64,000 bases of DNA from Vagococcus proximus (GCF_029143285.1 NZ_JAPDSH010000005.1:62001-126000), one strand, 5' to 3'; positions 12,287-22,335 are shown, counted from the stretch's first letter. The notes: generated by a model from the letters alone, not told the origin. Program-made: numbers and translations.

Positions 12287-13113
12287 ATGCAAGAAAAAAA
12301 CGAACTATACTCAAAAGTCCCTCATTTAATTCCTGAAGAGCTGATTGAAGAGTATAAGGATTATATGAATGAAGATTTAAGAACTGTTTTACGAGCAAGT
12401 ACGTTACGTCGATATTTGGAAGGAATTGTAAATTTTTTTTTGAGGATGAATTGCTAAATAGAAGTGAAGTTTCAAAAAAAGAATGGGGAAGTACCCTTAA
12501 TAGCAATATTATAGCTATTGAAAAATATTACAATCAAGATATTGGAAAAAAATTAATGATGGTAAAAAATCTTGGTAATCAGGGATCCCATTTTGGTGGT
12601 GAGATTCCAACTCAGAAGCAAATAGATGAAGGTATAAAAATTGTAGTTAATATTTTTGAAGATATAGTGATAGAATATTTTTATATGAATAGATTCGGCA
12701 CTGAACCATGTCCTCAACATGTCTTAAGCTATCTACCGCCTAGGAATAGGATTATAATTTTAGAAAAGTTATTTATACATGATTGTAAAAACTATGAAGA
12801 TATCAACATTTGTATAATTGACAAATTGACAATGGCGTTTTTAAAAGATGGAAGAAAAGAAGAGGCTTTTATTTTTTTAGATGTTTTGCTTGAAGAGTGT
12901 ATACTTGATGGTAACGAAATAATAGGTTTTAAGAATAAAATAAATATGTTAGATAAAAATATGAGTAAATTTAATATATCAGATAGTATAATAGATACTG
13001 CGAAGGTATTTAAAGAATTAATAGGTGTAAAAAAAATAGATGATTATACAAAATTTGAAAAAATATTTTTTATTTTAGTAAAGGGATATATTTCTAGTGG
13101 TTATACTATGTAA
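12287..13113 (+). pseudogene. Frameshifted HEPN/DUF4145-like protein gene
   Basis: Two overlapping frames make one protein. ATG 12287 (after CTGGAG) encodes about 50 residues up to LEGIVNFF. The continuation (EDELLNRSEVSKKEW onward, about 220 residues) lies in the -1 frame. The switch falls in a run of nine T (12433-12441), so one missing T, a sequencing error or slippage could explain it. The joined N-terminal half, with LRTVLRASTLRRYLE and GNQGSHFGG, resembles DUF4145/HEPN-like domains common in defence loci. The C-terminal half is unrecognised and helical. If the shift is real, only a short peptide is made unless ribosomes or polymerase slip. Confidence 0.6.
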
Positions 13114-13256
13114 TATCGGAAGGGTAGATTTAAAAAGTATGTGTAAAGGGTCTCTATAGGACTGCAAAACTATGTTAATCAAATTATGCTGAAATTTTGT
13201 ATTATCAAGGTTAAATTAACTTATCACTACTTGTCAGAAACCTTTAAATTAAGAAG

Positions 13257-13270
13257 TAGGGCCTGTGGGG
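13257..13270 (+). repeat. Direct repeat copy 2 (sufB 3'-end-like)
   Basis: TAGGGCCTGTGGGG matches 13 of 14 bases of the sufB terminus at 11541-11554. In frame it would read V-G-P-V-G like the sufB end. It lies 14 nt before a strong terminator, as in the first copy. Confidence 0.4.
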
Positions 13271-13283
13271 ATAATGATAAATG

Positions 13284-13326
13284 AAAAGCTAGAAACCTTT
13301 GATATAGAGGTTTCTAGCTTTTTTTG
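13284..13326 (+). terminator. Intrinsic terminator
   Basis: The stem AAAAGCTAGAAACCT / AGGTTTCTAGCTTTT is followed by further T. It may be the original suf operon terminator displaced by the insertion, or the terminator of the frameshifted gene. Confidence 0.85.
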
Positions 13327-13751
13327 TTTCTACAGCTATTAAACGACTATAAATTTCTAAAGTAATCTTAAAATCCTTGTGTCTTTGTCACTCGCTAACT
13401 ACTTTTACTGATATGATTGCTTTTAATAACAAACTGTCGTGTGTATATCTAAAATTATGAAGCGTAATTTCAGGGAGCTTATACTTTTTTATTAAGTATT
13501 TCAACCAATGAGGAACAATTTGAGGATAGTACAATTCTTTTCCAAGATTGGTAATACAAAGTATTTGCCAATCTTGTGTTAAATCCTATTTGAAAATGTT
13601 CATTAGTTGAAGTTAGTTTTAATTAATACAAAGTTACATTAATAAACTAAATTTTTCTAAAATTATAGAATTTTAATTATTACTTTAAGTCAGAAATTTT
13701 ATGGATTTTGATTGCTAGGAATAGCCATTACAGGTCTTTCTAAAAATCCTA
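13327..13751. other. Non-coding AT-rich stretch
   Basis: No gene is supported. Around 13530-13575 there is an imperfect inverted repeat (AAGATTGG / CCAATCTT) that could be a weak hairpin. Nothing else stands out before the promoter at 13752. Confidence 0.4.
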
Positions 13752-13780
13752 TTAACAGAGTATATTTTATTGTGTATAAT
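13752..13780 (+). promoter_or_regulatory. Strong sigma-A promoter, copy 2 of a twin
   Basis: TTAACA (13752-13757), 17 nt, TATAAT (13775-13780). Spacer and downstream flank nearly match the promoter at 12230-12258. A GAAAGGAG ribosome binding site and an ATG follow at 13812. Confidence 0.7.
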
Positions 13781-13811
13781 TAAAATTATTTACGAAAGGA
13801 GAAATAATATT

Positions 13812-14513
13812 ATGAGTAGCAGTCCAAAGTTTAATGAAATTATGGAAATTTATGAAGAGAATCCGACAGCAGATAAGTGGGATTTTATTCAAGATTACAA
13901 AAAGAAAAGAAAAAAGAAAAAAGAAGAGCAACTATTGAATTCGATTAAAACTATTAAAACAAAGGGAATTAAAAAAGCTGAAATTCTTTTATTTGAAAGA
14001 GAAGTATCTAAGAAAATAAAAAGAAAAGAAAAAAATACTAATTTGATTTGTAAAGTAACTAACTATATTATTGTAATAATTATAGCAGCTGCAATTAGTT
14101 GGATGTTTATGGGATCAGAAGAATTAGAATTACATGTTAATGAAAGAAGAATGGATATCCAGAATGAAATAATTAATGATTTAAAAACTGAGAAAAGAAA
14201 CGATGATAAATTAGAGAAAATTGAAAAACAACTCGATAAAGTTAATGACATAGAAAAAATAAAAGAAAAAGAAGAACTTTTAGACGATACATTTAATTTT
14301 AGTCTGAAATACAAAACTTATAAGGTGTATGAAAAAATTTATAGCCATCAATTTGCTGTTAAATTAGATATTGTTAAAAATATCTTAAGACTTTCAACAT
14401 TAATATTAGTCGCATTATTTTTTATATGGTTTTCGGAAAAACAAGAAATTAAAAAATATGAAAACATATTATCTTTTTATGATAGTATTAAAACTGAAAT
14501 GGATATATCTTAG
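13812..14513 (+). CDS. Membrane protein with two transmembrane helices and a charged helical loop
   Basis: A 233-residue protein of unknown function. A very Lys-rich N-terminal cytoplasmic part (about residues 35-80) precedes the first transmembrane segment (IIVIIIAAAISWMFMG, about residues 86-103). A Glu/Lys-rich coiled-coil-like stretch comes next, then a second transmembrane segment (LSTLILVALFFIWFSE) and a short tail. The start ATG 13812 follows GAAAGGAG; the upstream GTG lies inside the promoter. It shares its promoter type with the frameshifted gene before it. Codon use is strongly AT-biased relative to suf, suggesting acquired DNA. Confidence 0.55.
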   Translation: MSSSPKFNEIMEIYEENPTADKWDFIQDYKKKRKKKKEEQLLNSIKTIKTKGIKKAEILLFEREVSKKIKRKEKNTNLICKVTNYIIVIIIAAAISWMFMGSEELELHVNERRMDIQNEIINDLKTEKRNDDKLEKIEKQLDKVNDIEKIKEKEELLDDTFNFSLKYKTYKVYEKIYSHQFAVKLDIVKNILRLSTLILVALFFIWFSEKQEIKKYENILSFYDSIKTEMDIS

Positions 14514-15210
14514 CTACCTTTATGATAGAATTAATTTGGTTTAATAATATTAATTATTATGTTAAATATAAATCGCATGTTTGATGCAGTTGCTTTTAAT
14601 TTTTTAATATATCAATATTAATGTAGTGAATTTAATTAGTCTGTTCAAAGGTGTATTTTTCAATCGTATAGAATGGTTTTTATAAATCAATCAGGATTTA
14701 ACCACGTAGATATATTAAAAGATAATGATGGACGTTATATTATATAAACTAATGTAATATAACCAATAGATAAATTATTATTAAATATGCAAGTAAGTTT
14801 TATGATTTAGCAGTGGATAGTACATAGTCGGTAAAGGATATTAAGAACACAATATAAAAAGGAAGTTATCTGCTTACTTAATATTAGTACTTGAATAGCT
14901 AATAAGACGGTATTGAACAAACAAATACTACTGTAATAACTATTATTCAAAAGTTAATGGGGAAAGTTAAAGGTAATAATTAATAATGCAAACGAACTGA
15001 ATAAACGGATATATATAAATTAGCACCCAATGAAGGTTCTAATTTAGGTGGAATCGAGTTGTTAATTTATTCTTTATTTTGGGAGGTATGTGAAAATATC
15101 AAGGATTAATGATGAATAATTATGTCACTATTAGAAGGAACGACAACTTTTGTTATTAGATAACAACAGCCTTTTGAAATTGATAGTAATATGAAAAGGG
15201 GTTAGATTAT
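14514..15210. other. Decayed intergenic region with a coding remnant
   Basis: No intact ORF is present. Around 14680-14746 one frame reads INQSGFNHVDILKDNDGRYI before a stop, which looks like a protein fragment of unknown origin. The rest has stops in all frames and no clear repeat or hairpin. AAAAGGGG at 15194-15201 is the ribosome binding site of the next gene. Confidence 0.35.
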
Positions 15211-15855
15211 TTGCTATTAGATAATATCGACAAAATATATATTGTTATGTCTTATTTGATACCGGGGTTTATTATTAATTCAGTTATTTTAGGTAAGCTA
15301 TCAATAAATAGTAAGAAAGAAAAGTTAAGCATTTATAATTACTTGATATTTAGCTTTCTTAATATATTTATATATATGATTATTGACTTTTTGTTTATTA
15401 AATTAGGTTCCAATATCGCTCTTGTGACAGATGAACATTTTATTATGTTCTTAAGGAATTTTTTACTTCCAATTTTAATTTCAATTGTGATACTTATTTC
15501 AATTGAAAAATTTCCATTTATTGGGAAATTACTTTCTTTTTTAGGATTAGGAAGATCAAATATGACAGTTAGCAGTTGGGATTATTTATTTTTTGAGTTA
15601 AAAAAAGGAAAAGGAAACTATGTAATTATTGAATTAAAAGAAGAGAAAGAAAGAATATACGGTCTTTATGGAAAAAAATCATTTGCTTCAAATAACTTTG
15701 ATGGAACTAAAGATATATATTTAGAAGAAGTTTTTAAAGATGTGTCTATGGAAGAATCAAAAAATTGTGGAATGTTGGTTTGTGATTCAGAAATATTTAA
15801 GATCTATATTCCGCTAAAAAATAATAGAACAGGAAAGAAAGATGAAAGGAGTTAA
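15211..15855 (+). CDS. DUF6338-like membrane protein
   Basis: A 214-residue protein of unknown function. Three hydrophobic helices occupy residues 10-30, 42-65 and 80-105, followed by a soluble C-terminal domain. The WDYLFFELKKGKGNYVIIEL, GLYGKKSFAS and DIYLEEV segments match the pattern I associate with DUF6338. Translation most likely starts at TTG 15211, 9 nt after AAAAGGGG. The downstream small ORF begins 4 nt after the stop, suggesting a two-gene unit. Confidence 0.6.
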   Translation: MLLDNIDKIYIVMSYLIPGFIINSVILGKLSINSKKEKLSIYNYLIFSFLNIFIYMIIDFLFIKLGSNIALVTDEHFIMFLRNFLLPILISIVILISIEKFPFIGKLLSFLGLGRSNMTVSSWDYLFFELKKGKGNYVIIELKEEKERIYGLYGKKSFASNNFDGTKDIYLEEVFKDVSMEESKNCGMLVCDSEIFKIYIPLKNNRTGKKDERS

Positions 15856-15859
15856 GAAA

Positions 15860-16042
15860 ATGCCAAATAAGAAAGTAGATACCAATGTTAATAATACTGA
15901 AAAGAGAGAACATAGACTAATTGAAGGATTAGATGAATCACTTAGTTTTGGTTATCAGCCTAATGGTAAGAATGATTCGGAAATAATGATGAAAACTTCA
16001 GATTCAGAAAAACCAGAGAAACCAGTGAATGTCGATTTATAA
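15860..16042 (+). CDS. Small hydrophilic protein downstream of the DUF6338-like gene
   Basis: A 60-residue polar protein without membrane segments or cysteines and rich in Asn, Glu, Lys and Ser. I prefer ATG 15860 because AAAGGAG lies 7 nt upstream; the ATG at 15842 would read through that site. It is probably translated from the same mRNA as 15211-15855. No function can be assigned. Confidence 0.5.
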   Translation: MPNKKVDTNVNNTEKREHRLIEGLDESLSFGYQPNGKNDSEIMMKTSDSEKPEKPVNVDL

Positions 16043-16060
16043 TGTTCTAGATAAAGAAAA

Positions 16061-16192
16061 CTCTCAATAAATCCTGTTGTATCAATATTTAACCTTTTTG
16101 ATGAAGAGGCTAGAAAACTTGAAGAAGAGTTAGGCGAATATTTATTGAAAGAAGGTATTCCTATTCTTAATAAAGGCTCACATACCAAATAG
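16061..16192 (+). pseudogene. C-terminal remnant of an unknown gene
   Basis: An open stretch without a start encodes VSIFNLFDEEARKLEEELGE and a further 17 residues before a TAG. The amphipathic, protein-like composition suggests the tail of a lost gene. I do not recognise the family. Confidence 0.3.
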
Positions 16193-16506
16193 AAAGAGAT
16201 TCATAGAATTAAAAATGTGATAAAAATAGTTTAGAGAAAGAATACATACTTAAAGAAGAGAGCATTGAACTACCATTCATATAAATATGATAGTATCGTC
16301 TAGTTATTTAGGCTTGAATAGGTATATCTGAGATAATCCAAGGATTTTTTTCCTTGACTGTTCGCATGCTTTACCCCTATAATTACCCCATAAGAAATAA
16401 ATCGCATAAAAAAATGGCACCTCACGGCTGAGAACCGCGAGGACTTGCTCAGGTCACCAGAAAAAGCAACTGACCCAATCAAGTTTGCCATAGTTAATGC
16501 TAACAC
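16193..16506. other. Non-coding segment before the cel leader
   Basis: Base composition rises here compared with the patch to the left. A C/G-rich hairpin-prone sequence (CCTCACGG / CCGCGAGG, about 16421-16443) is visible. I see no supported gene. The short minus-strand ORF in this interval lacks a ribosome binding site. Confidence 0.35.
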
Positions 16507-16597
16507 CAACTGGATAAAATGTAAACGATTTTTGTATTGTTTTTATAGGCTTTTAAAAGTTTATTTAGCGAACAAAAAAACATACTTTATCCAGTTG
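16507..16597. repeat. Inverted repeat bracketing a cre-like site upstream of celABC
   Basis: A perfect 12-bp inverted repeat (CAACTGGATAAA 16507-16518, TTTATCCAGTTG 16586-16597) encloses TGTAAACGATTTTT (16520-16533), which fits the cre consensus at all but the last two positions. It could be a pair of regulator half-sites, a long hairpin in the leader, or the ends of a tiny mobile element. Confidence 0.45.
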
Positions 16598-16621
16598 TGC
16601 GGAGCCTTATTTAACTATGTC

Positions 16622-16660
16622 AGAGAGGTTGGACAGATACTTGTTCAGCCTCTCTTTTTG
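16622..16660 (+). terminator. Attenuator-like hairpin in the celABC leader
   Basis: AGAGAGG / CCTCTCT extended by G-T-containing pairs (TTGGAC / GTTCAG) ends in TTTTT about 120 nt before celA. No gene immediately upstream needs it, so it may be a conditional terminator. I see no LicT/BglG-type RAT sequence overlapping it. Confidence 0.6.
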
Positions 16661-16780
16661 TGTTCTTTTAGCCTTAACGGCGGTTTATTTCTTACTTTTA
16701 TTGTCCATTACTGGCCGTCAACTGTTCGGAAAAAAATCAACTGACTGTCGCTCTAAGTGTTAAAAAGGAGTCGAGAGAAG

Positions 16781-17107
16781 ATGACTAAAAAAATTATGCT
16801 CTGTTGTGGAGCTGGCATGTCTAGTGGCTTATTAGCGCAAAAAGCACGTAAGGCAGCGAAGAAACAAGGGGTAGACGTTACCGTAGAAGCTCGCGGTGAG
16901 AGTGAAGTCCCTCAGTATTTTGATAGCATTGATATTTTATTATTAGGCCCACACTATGCCAACTTACGTGATGAGATGGCAACGATGGCCGCACCGTATC
17001 ACTTACCAGTTCTAGTCATTCCCAAAGAAATGTACGGACTATTAGACGGGGTAGGTGTCCTAGCGTTAGCCCTATCTGAGTTAGAGAAGGCGGGGACTGA
17101 GTCATGA
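16781..17107 (+). CDS. celA: PTS lactose/cellobiose-family IIB component
   Basis: A 108-residue cytoplasmic phosphocarrier. The phosphorylated cysteine lies in the N-terminal loop MLCCGAGMSSGLL (residues 5-17), as in the lactose/cellobiose/chitobiose IIB family. I place the start at ATG 16781, 10 nt after AAAAAGGAG. It overlaps celB by 4 nt, and the order IIB-IIC-IIA followed by a GH1 enzyme defines a beta-glucoside uptake operon. Confidence 0.93.
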   Translation: MTKKIMLCCGAGMSSGLLAQKARKAAKKQGVDVTVEARGESEVPQYFDSIDILLLGPHYANLRDEMATMAAPYHLPVLVIPKEMYGLLDGVGVLALALSELEKAGTES

Positions 17108-18348
17108 CATTATTTATGACCTGGCTAGAAGAATCCTTTGCACCAGCCATGCAAGAGCTAACAAAACGTCCGTGGATTGCGGCTGTTTCCAGTTCTATGC
17201 AAAAATTAATTCCCTTTATCCTAACAGGATCGATTGTCTTTTTTTATAATGTATTTCGCTCTTATTTAGATGTCCTCCCTGATTTTGGCAAGCTTGCCGA
17301 TTACACATTTGGCATGATAGGGCTGATTACTGCCTTCATGGTGACCAATCAAGCCATGGAAAAATTAAAACATCCAGGTTACACCGTCTCTGCCAGTCTC
17401 GTTTCCGTTTCTGTTTTCCTCATGTATTGCAATCCAGACGTTACCGATGGCATCATGACCGTTCAGTTCGAGCGCTTAGGCCCAACTGGTATTTTGGTCG
17501 GTATGATTGCCGGTCTCTTCGTCGCACTTGTCTTTCATCACTATGGTAACCTCAATTTCCTTAAAGAATCAGACATTCCCGATTTTGTAGTGGAATGGAT
17601 TCACAACATCATTCCTATTACCATTTCAATCGGCTTCTCTGCCATCCTCATTTTCCGTTTTAACATGGATATTTTTGACCTGATTATCAAACTTTTCTCA
17701 CCACTGCAAAGTTTTGGTCAGACCTTACCAGGTTTTATCCTGTTATGTTTCATTCCCACATTCCTTTATACATTAGGTATTTCCAGTTGGTTGTTTGGAC
17801 CAGTTTCCACGCCGATTTACATGGCAGGTATCAATGCCAATATCGCAGCCGTCCAAGCCGGACATGCCGCAACGAATATTGTGACAAGCGAAACAGTTTT
17901 TACTGCCGCACTGATTACCATGGGAGGCATGGGTTCGACCTTAGTCTTGAACATTTTGATGATGCGCTCTAAGTCAGTCAAACTTCGTACCATTGGTAAG
18001 ATTTGTATCGGTCCTTCCATTTTCAATATCAATGAACCGATTATGTTTAGTGGACCCGTCGTGATGAACCCGTTATTAATGGTGCCAACCTGGGTCAATA
18101 CCCTTGTAGGACCGCTCGTGATTTGGTTCGGCATGCGTTGGGGATTGTTAAACATTCCAAGTAAAATGATTCAAGTCGGCCAAATTCCTGCTCCATTTTC
18201 AAGTGTCATGATTACCGAAGACTGGCGTGCTGTGATTTTCTATGTGGGATTATTTATCCTCTACTGGTTAATCTGCCTGCCATTCTTTAGAGTCTATGAA
18301 AAGCAAGTGCTCGCTGAAGAAGTCGCCCTAACAGAAGGAGTAGCCTAA
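17104..18348 (+). CDS. celB: PTS lactose/cellobiose-family IIC permease
   Basis: A 414-residue membrane permease that binds and translocates the sugar for phosphorylation by IIB. About ten hydrophobic segments are visible, and the family motif around the substrate site appears as SIFNINEPIMFSGPVVMNP (about residues 301-319). It starts inside the celA stop (ATGA overlap) and ends on the ATG of celC, so the three are translated as a unit. The exact beta-glucoside cannot be told from sequence. Confidence 0.93.
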   Translation: MTLFMTWLEESFAPAMQELTKRPWIAAVSSSMQKLIPFILTGSIVFFYNVFRSYLDVLPDFGKLADYTFGMIGLITAFMVTNQAMEKLKHPGYTVSASLVSVSVFLMYCNPDVTDGIMTVQFERLGPTGILVGMIAGLFVALVFHHYGNLNFLKESDIPDFVVEWIHNIIPITISIGFSAILIFRFNMDIFDLIIKLFSPLQSFGQTLPGFILLCFIPTFLYTLGISSWLFGPVSTPIYMAGINANIAAVQAGHAATNIVTSETVFTAALITMGGMGSTLVLNILMMRSKSVKLRTIGKICIGPSIFNINEPIMFSGPVVMNPLLMVPTWVNTLVGPLVIWFGMRWGLLNIPSKMIQVGQIPAPFSSVMITEDWRAVIFYVGLFILYWLICLPFFRVYEKQVLAEEVALTEGVA

Positions 18349-18674
18349 TGAAAAGTGAAGAAGAATTAATCGAAGTGGCCATGACCATTATTATTCATGC
18401 CGGAGATGGGCGAGTGAAAGGCTATGAAGCCATTGAGTTTGCGCGTAACGGTCATTTTGATCAGGCAAAAGCAGCCCTGAAAGAAGCACACAATGAAATC
18501 GTCAAAGCTCACCGCTCTCAAACCAACGTCATTCAAGCGGAAATGGGTGGGGAGAAACACGAGCACAGTTTGTTATTTGCTCATGCTCAAGATACGCTGA
18601 TGACCATTGCCAGTGAAGTCAAATTAATGTCGATTTTTGTTGAATTATTTGAAAAAATATCGCACCAATCGTAA
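18348..18674 (+). CDS. celC: PTS lactose/cellobiose-family IIA component
   Basis: A 108-residue helical phosphocarrier that accepts phosphate from HPr and passes it to IIB. The phosphorylatable histidine is expected in LFAHAQDTLMT (about residue 79), and the AMTIIIHAGDGR segment matches the first helix of the family. Its ATG overlaps the celB stop. The GH1 gene follows after 48 nt. Confidence 0.93.
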   Translation: MKSEEELIEVAMTIIIHAGDGRVKGYEAIEFARNGHFDQAKAALKEAHNEIVKAHRSQTNVIQAEMGGEKHEHSLLFAHAQDTLMTIASEVKLMSIFVELFEKISHQS

Positions 18675-18719
18675 GCTACCGTCACCTGTTGTCACTGTAT
18701 TAGATTGAAAGGGGATTAA

Positions 18720-20162
<1,443 letters not shown>

Positions 20163-20169
20163 AAAATAA

Positions 20170-20215
20170 TGAGGGAAGTTTTCAAGTTAGTAGCTTAACT
20201 TGGAAACTTCCCTCA
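20170..20215. terminator. Long hairpin between GH1 gene and WYL regulator
   Basis: Arms of about 20 bp (TGAGGGAAGTTT...TTAACTTGGAAACTTCCCTCA with one mismatch) lie just after the GH1 stop. There is no T tract on the plus strand. On the minus strand the hairpin is followed by ATTATTTTTT, so it probably terminates the regulator gene best. Confidence 0.7.
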
Positions 20216-20264
20216 TAGGTTGAGACAACTATAAAAACACCGCTTTTGAATACATGTCGTATCG

Positions 20265-21194
20265 TTATTTGTATAGTTGTGATAAATTATCAATTTTCCT
20301 TTTTAATTCGGAACGAATATGTAGCGGTTCTAAAACTTCGCAGTGCTCTCCGAAACTTAAAAGGATGTTATAGTGATAGTCATTTTCTATGAATGGAAAC
20401 TCAACATTATAATGATGAGTGCCATCTAACAAAAAACTTTCGTAGTCACAATAATCGAGAAGACGTTCCATAATAGAGGTATGGATACGTAGTTTGATGG
20501 GGCGTTGTAATTGAGCTAAATGTTCTGTTGGATTCAAAAGAGGTTTTGGGTAATCCTTAGGAGTAAAGGTTGTATTTTTCATCTTTAAATGTGATAGACG
20601 GGTTAATTTAAATAAGCGAAAATCATTTCGTTCATAACAATAACCTTGAAAATACCAGTGACTACTTTTTAGGACAAGTTGGTAAGGTTCAACCTGTCGG
20701 CTAGTTTTTTCTCCTTTATGATTGATATAGTCAAAAGAAAGGATTTTACTTTCTTTTAAAGCCGTTTTTATAATAGTTAGATAGGGAGTTAAGTCTCTCT
20801 GTCCCATCCAATGACTAAAGTCGATATGTATCTGTTCTGTTTGTAAATGTGATGAGTCTACTTTATCTGTAGGCATAAATTGTTTGATTTTTGTAAGGGT
20901 AGTTGTAAATTCTTTGTTTTTCATCACATTTGGAATACTAGAAAGTCCCATTAAAAGAGTCGCAATATCTGCTTCTGAAAAAGTAGTTTTATCCATCTTA
21001 TAGTTTTCCATAATTTCAAATCCTCCACCTACACCAGAAGTAGAGTGAACGGGAATACCTGCCATGCTAATCGTTTCAATATCTCGATAAATGGTACGGG
21101 TTGAAACTTCAAACATATCAGCTAATTCTTTTGCGCTTAGTCGTTTTTTATCAATAAGAATGATGATGATACTTATTAATCTATTAATTTTCAT
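20265..21194 (-). CDS. YafY-type HTH/WYL-domain transcriptional regulator
   Basis: A 309-residue regulator. The N-terminal winged helix (residues 1-60, with LSAKELADMFEVSTRTIYRD) belongs to the DeoR-like HTH_11 group, followed by GGVGGGFEI. The WYL sensor domain covers about residues 140-220, with SHWYFQGYCYERNDFRLFK. WYL domains bind nucleotides or small ligands. It diverges from the DJ-1/PfpI gene across a 96-nt region holding an imperfect palindrome, so it probably controls that gene and itself. Confidence 0.88.
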   Translation of the reverse strand: MKINRLISIIIILIDKKRLSAKELADMFEVSTRTIYRDIETISMAGIPVHSTSGVGGGFEIMENYKMDKTTFSEADIATLLMGLSSIPNVMKNKEFTTTLTKIKQFMPTDKVDSSHLQTEQIHIDFSHWMGQRDLTPYLTIIKTALKESKILSFDYINHKGEKTSRQVEPYQLVLKSSHWYFQGYCYERNDFRLFKLTRLSHLKMKNTTFTPKDYPKPLLNPTEHLAQLQRPIKLRIHTSIMERLLDYCDYESFLLDGTHHYNVEFPFIENDYHYNILLSFGEHCEVLEPLHIRSELKRKIDNLSQLYK

Positions 21195-21225
21195 TTAATG
21201 GCCATCCTTTAATTTATTTTGATTG

Positions 21226-21243
21226 TTGCCACAATGGTGTCAA
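21226..21243. promoter_or_regulatory. Imperfect palindrome in the divergent regulator/DJ-1 promoter region
   Basis: TTGCCAC-AATG-GTGTCAA has one mismatched pair between its 7-nt arms and lies between the two divergent starts. It is a reasonable operator candidate for the WYL regulator. A second related half-site-like GTGGTATCA follows at 21251. Confidence 0.45.
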
Positions 21244-21290
21244 TAATATAGTGGTATCATAATAACAGAAATAAAGAAAGGATGGAAATT

Positions 21291-21926
21291 ATGAAAACAA
21301 TTTATATTTATGTGTTAGATACACTAGCTGACTGGGAATTAGGCTACATTACTGCGGAACTGAATTCTAGACGATTTTTTAAAGAACATGCACCGTCATT
21401 AACGATAAAAACAGTTAGCTATTCAAAACAACCCATTACTACCATGGGAGGAATGGAAATAATTCCAGACTGTCTAGTTGAAGATATTGAAATTTCAGAA
21501 AATAATGTACTACTACTACCAGGGGCAGATACATGGGATAATCCAAAGCATAATGACATTCTTATCTCGGCAAAGGACATGCTTTCAATTGGGGGAACAG
21601 TAGGTGCTATATGTGGAGCCACTGTAGCCATAGCCAATATGGGGTTGTTAAATGATAAGCCCCATACTAGTAACGGTTCAGGATTTCTTGAAATGTTTAG
21701 TCCTGTCTATAAAGGCCAAGAGTTTTACTTAGATCAACCATCTGTATCTGCCGACAACCTTATTACGGCAAATTCAACTGGTGCGTTGTTATGGACAAGA
21801 CAAATAATTGATAGTTTAGATGTGTTTGAACAAGAGACATTAAGTGCTTGGTATAACTATTTCAATACAGGAGATTCTAATTATTTCTTTGAACTGATGA
21901 AAACATTACCAGTAGTCGAAAAATAA
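21291..21926 (+). CDS. DJ-1/PfpI family protein (type 1 glutamine amidotransferase-like)
   Basis: A 211-residue protein of the DJ-1/PfpI superfamily. The nucleophile-elbow cysteine is in GAICGATVAIA (about residue 108), and a conserved Glu-type region (DTLADWELGY) lies near the N terminus. Members include glyoxalase-like, chaperone-like and amidotransferase proteins, so the reaction cannot be named. ATG 21291 is preferred because GAAAGGA overlaps the ATG at 21282. It diverges from the WYL regulator, its likely controller. Confidence 0.85.
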   Translation: MKTIYIYVLDTLADWELGYITAELNSRRFFKEHAPSLTIKTVSYSKQPITTMGGMEIIPDCLVEDIEISENNVLLLPGADTWDNPKHNDILISAKDMLSIGGTVGAICGATVAIANMGLLNDKPHTSNGSGFLEMFSPVYKGQEFYLDQPSVSADNLITANSTGALLWTRQIIDSLDVFEQETLSAWYNYFNTGDSNYFFELMKTLPVVEK

Positions 21927-22008
21927 TTAATTTGCTGCATATGAGACTAGAGTATTTTTATTAAGTGTTGAAAATAGGAATGTCCGTGTATGTTGTATTT
22001 TCTACTGA

Positions 22009-22335
22009 TTACCCAAATTTGTTTAGCGATAGGGTCAGTGGGGGAATAGAAGAATTAAAAAATCCAGTACTCATAGGAGTGCTGGATTTTTGGTTATATC
22101 TTTTTATGGATAAAACGTGTTCTATTCGAGCAGGATAAGTTTCTAAGATTCTTCCTTTGGCTAAAATTTCAACGGTATCATGCACTTTAAAAATAGTTGA
22201 TGTATGAGTGGGGATTTGGATAGTATAGGCATCTTGAGTAGCTGTCTGAATAATTAACGAGGTATCCTTAACTTCAGTGATTGTGCCGTAAATTGTAAAT
22301 GTATCTGGCTCGTGTTTAAGCATCAAAAATATCAT
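22009..22335 (-). CDS. Small membrane-anchored or secreted protein, start and end both irregular
   Basis: An OB-like beta-rich protein (TIYGTITEVKDTSLIIQTAT, TVEILAKGR) of unknown function, at least 108 residues. In frame upstream of this ATG lies a further 14-codon hydrophobic stretch (KKLVILLIFIIPF) that would complete a signal or anchor helix. It is preceded at the right distance by GGAAGGGGG, but the codon in the start position (22377-22375) is ATC, not ATG. At the other end the frame runs through a terminator hairpin. The gene may use a rare AUC start, carry sequence errors, or be decaying. Confidence 0.5.
   Translation of the reverse strand: MIFLMLKHEPDTFTIYGTITEVKDTSLIIQTATQDAYTIQIPTHTSTIFKVHDTVEILAKGRILETYPARIEHVLSIKRYNQKSSTPMSTGFFNSSIPPLTLSLNKFG
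22058..22091 (-). terminator. Terminator hairpin lying inside the 3' end of the small minus-strand ORF
   Basis: The stem AAAAATCCAGCACTC / GAGTACTGGATTTTT (minus strand, one G-T pair) is followed by T residues. It lies about 50 nt before the annotated stop, which suggests the native stop was upstream. Confidence 0.75.

Noticed and set aside
12236-16192. Toxin-antitoxin or complete abortive-infection system in the accessory patch
   Set aside because: The genes are membrane or HEPN-like, but none forms a recognisable toxin-antitoxin pair, and part of the region is decayed.
16300-16509. Minus-strand ORF of 69 residues before the cel operon
   Set aside because: It has no ribosome binding site, is low in protein-like features and overlaps leader sequence. 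I could not link it to a family.
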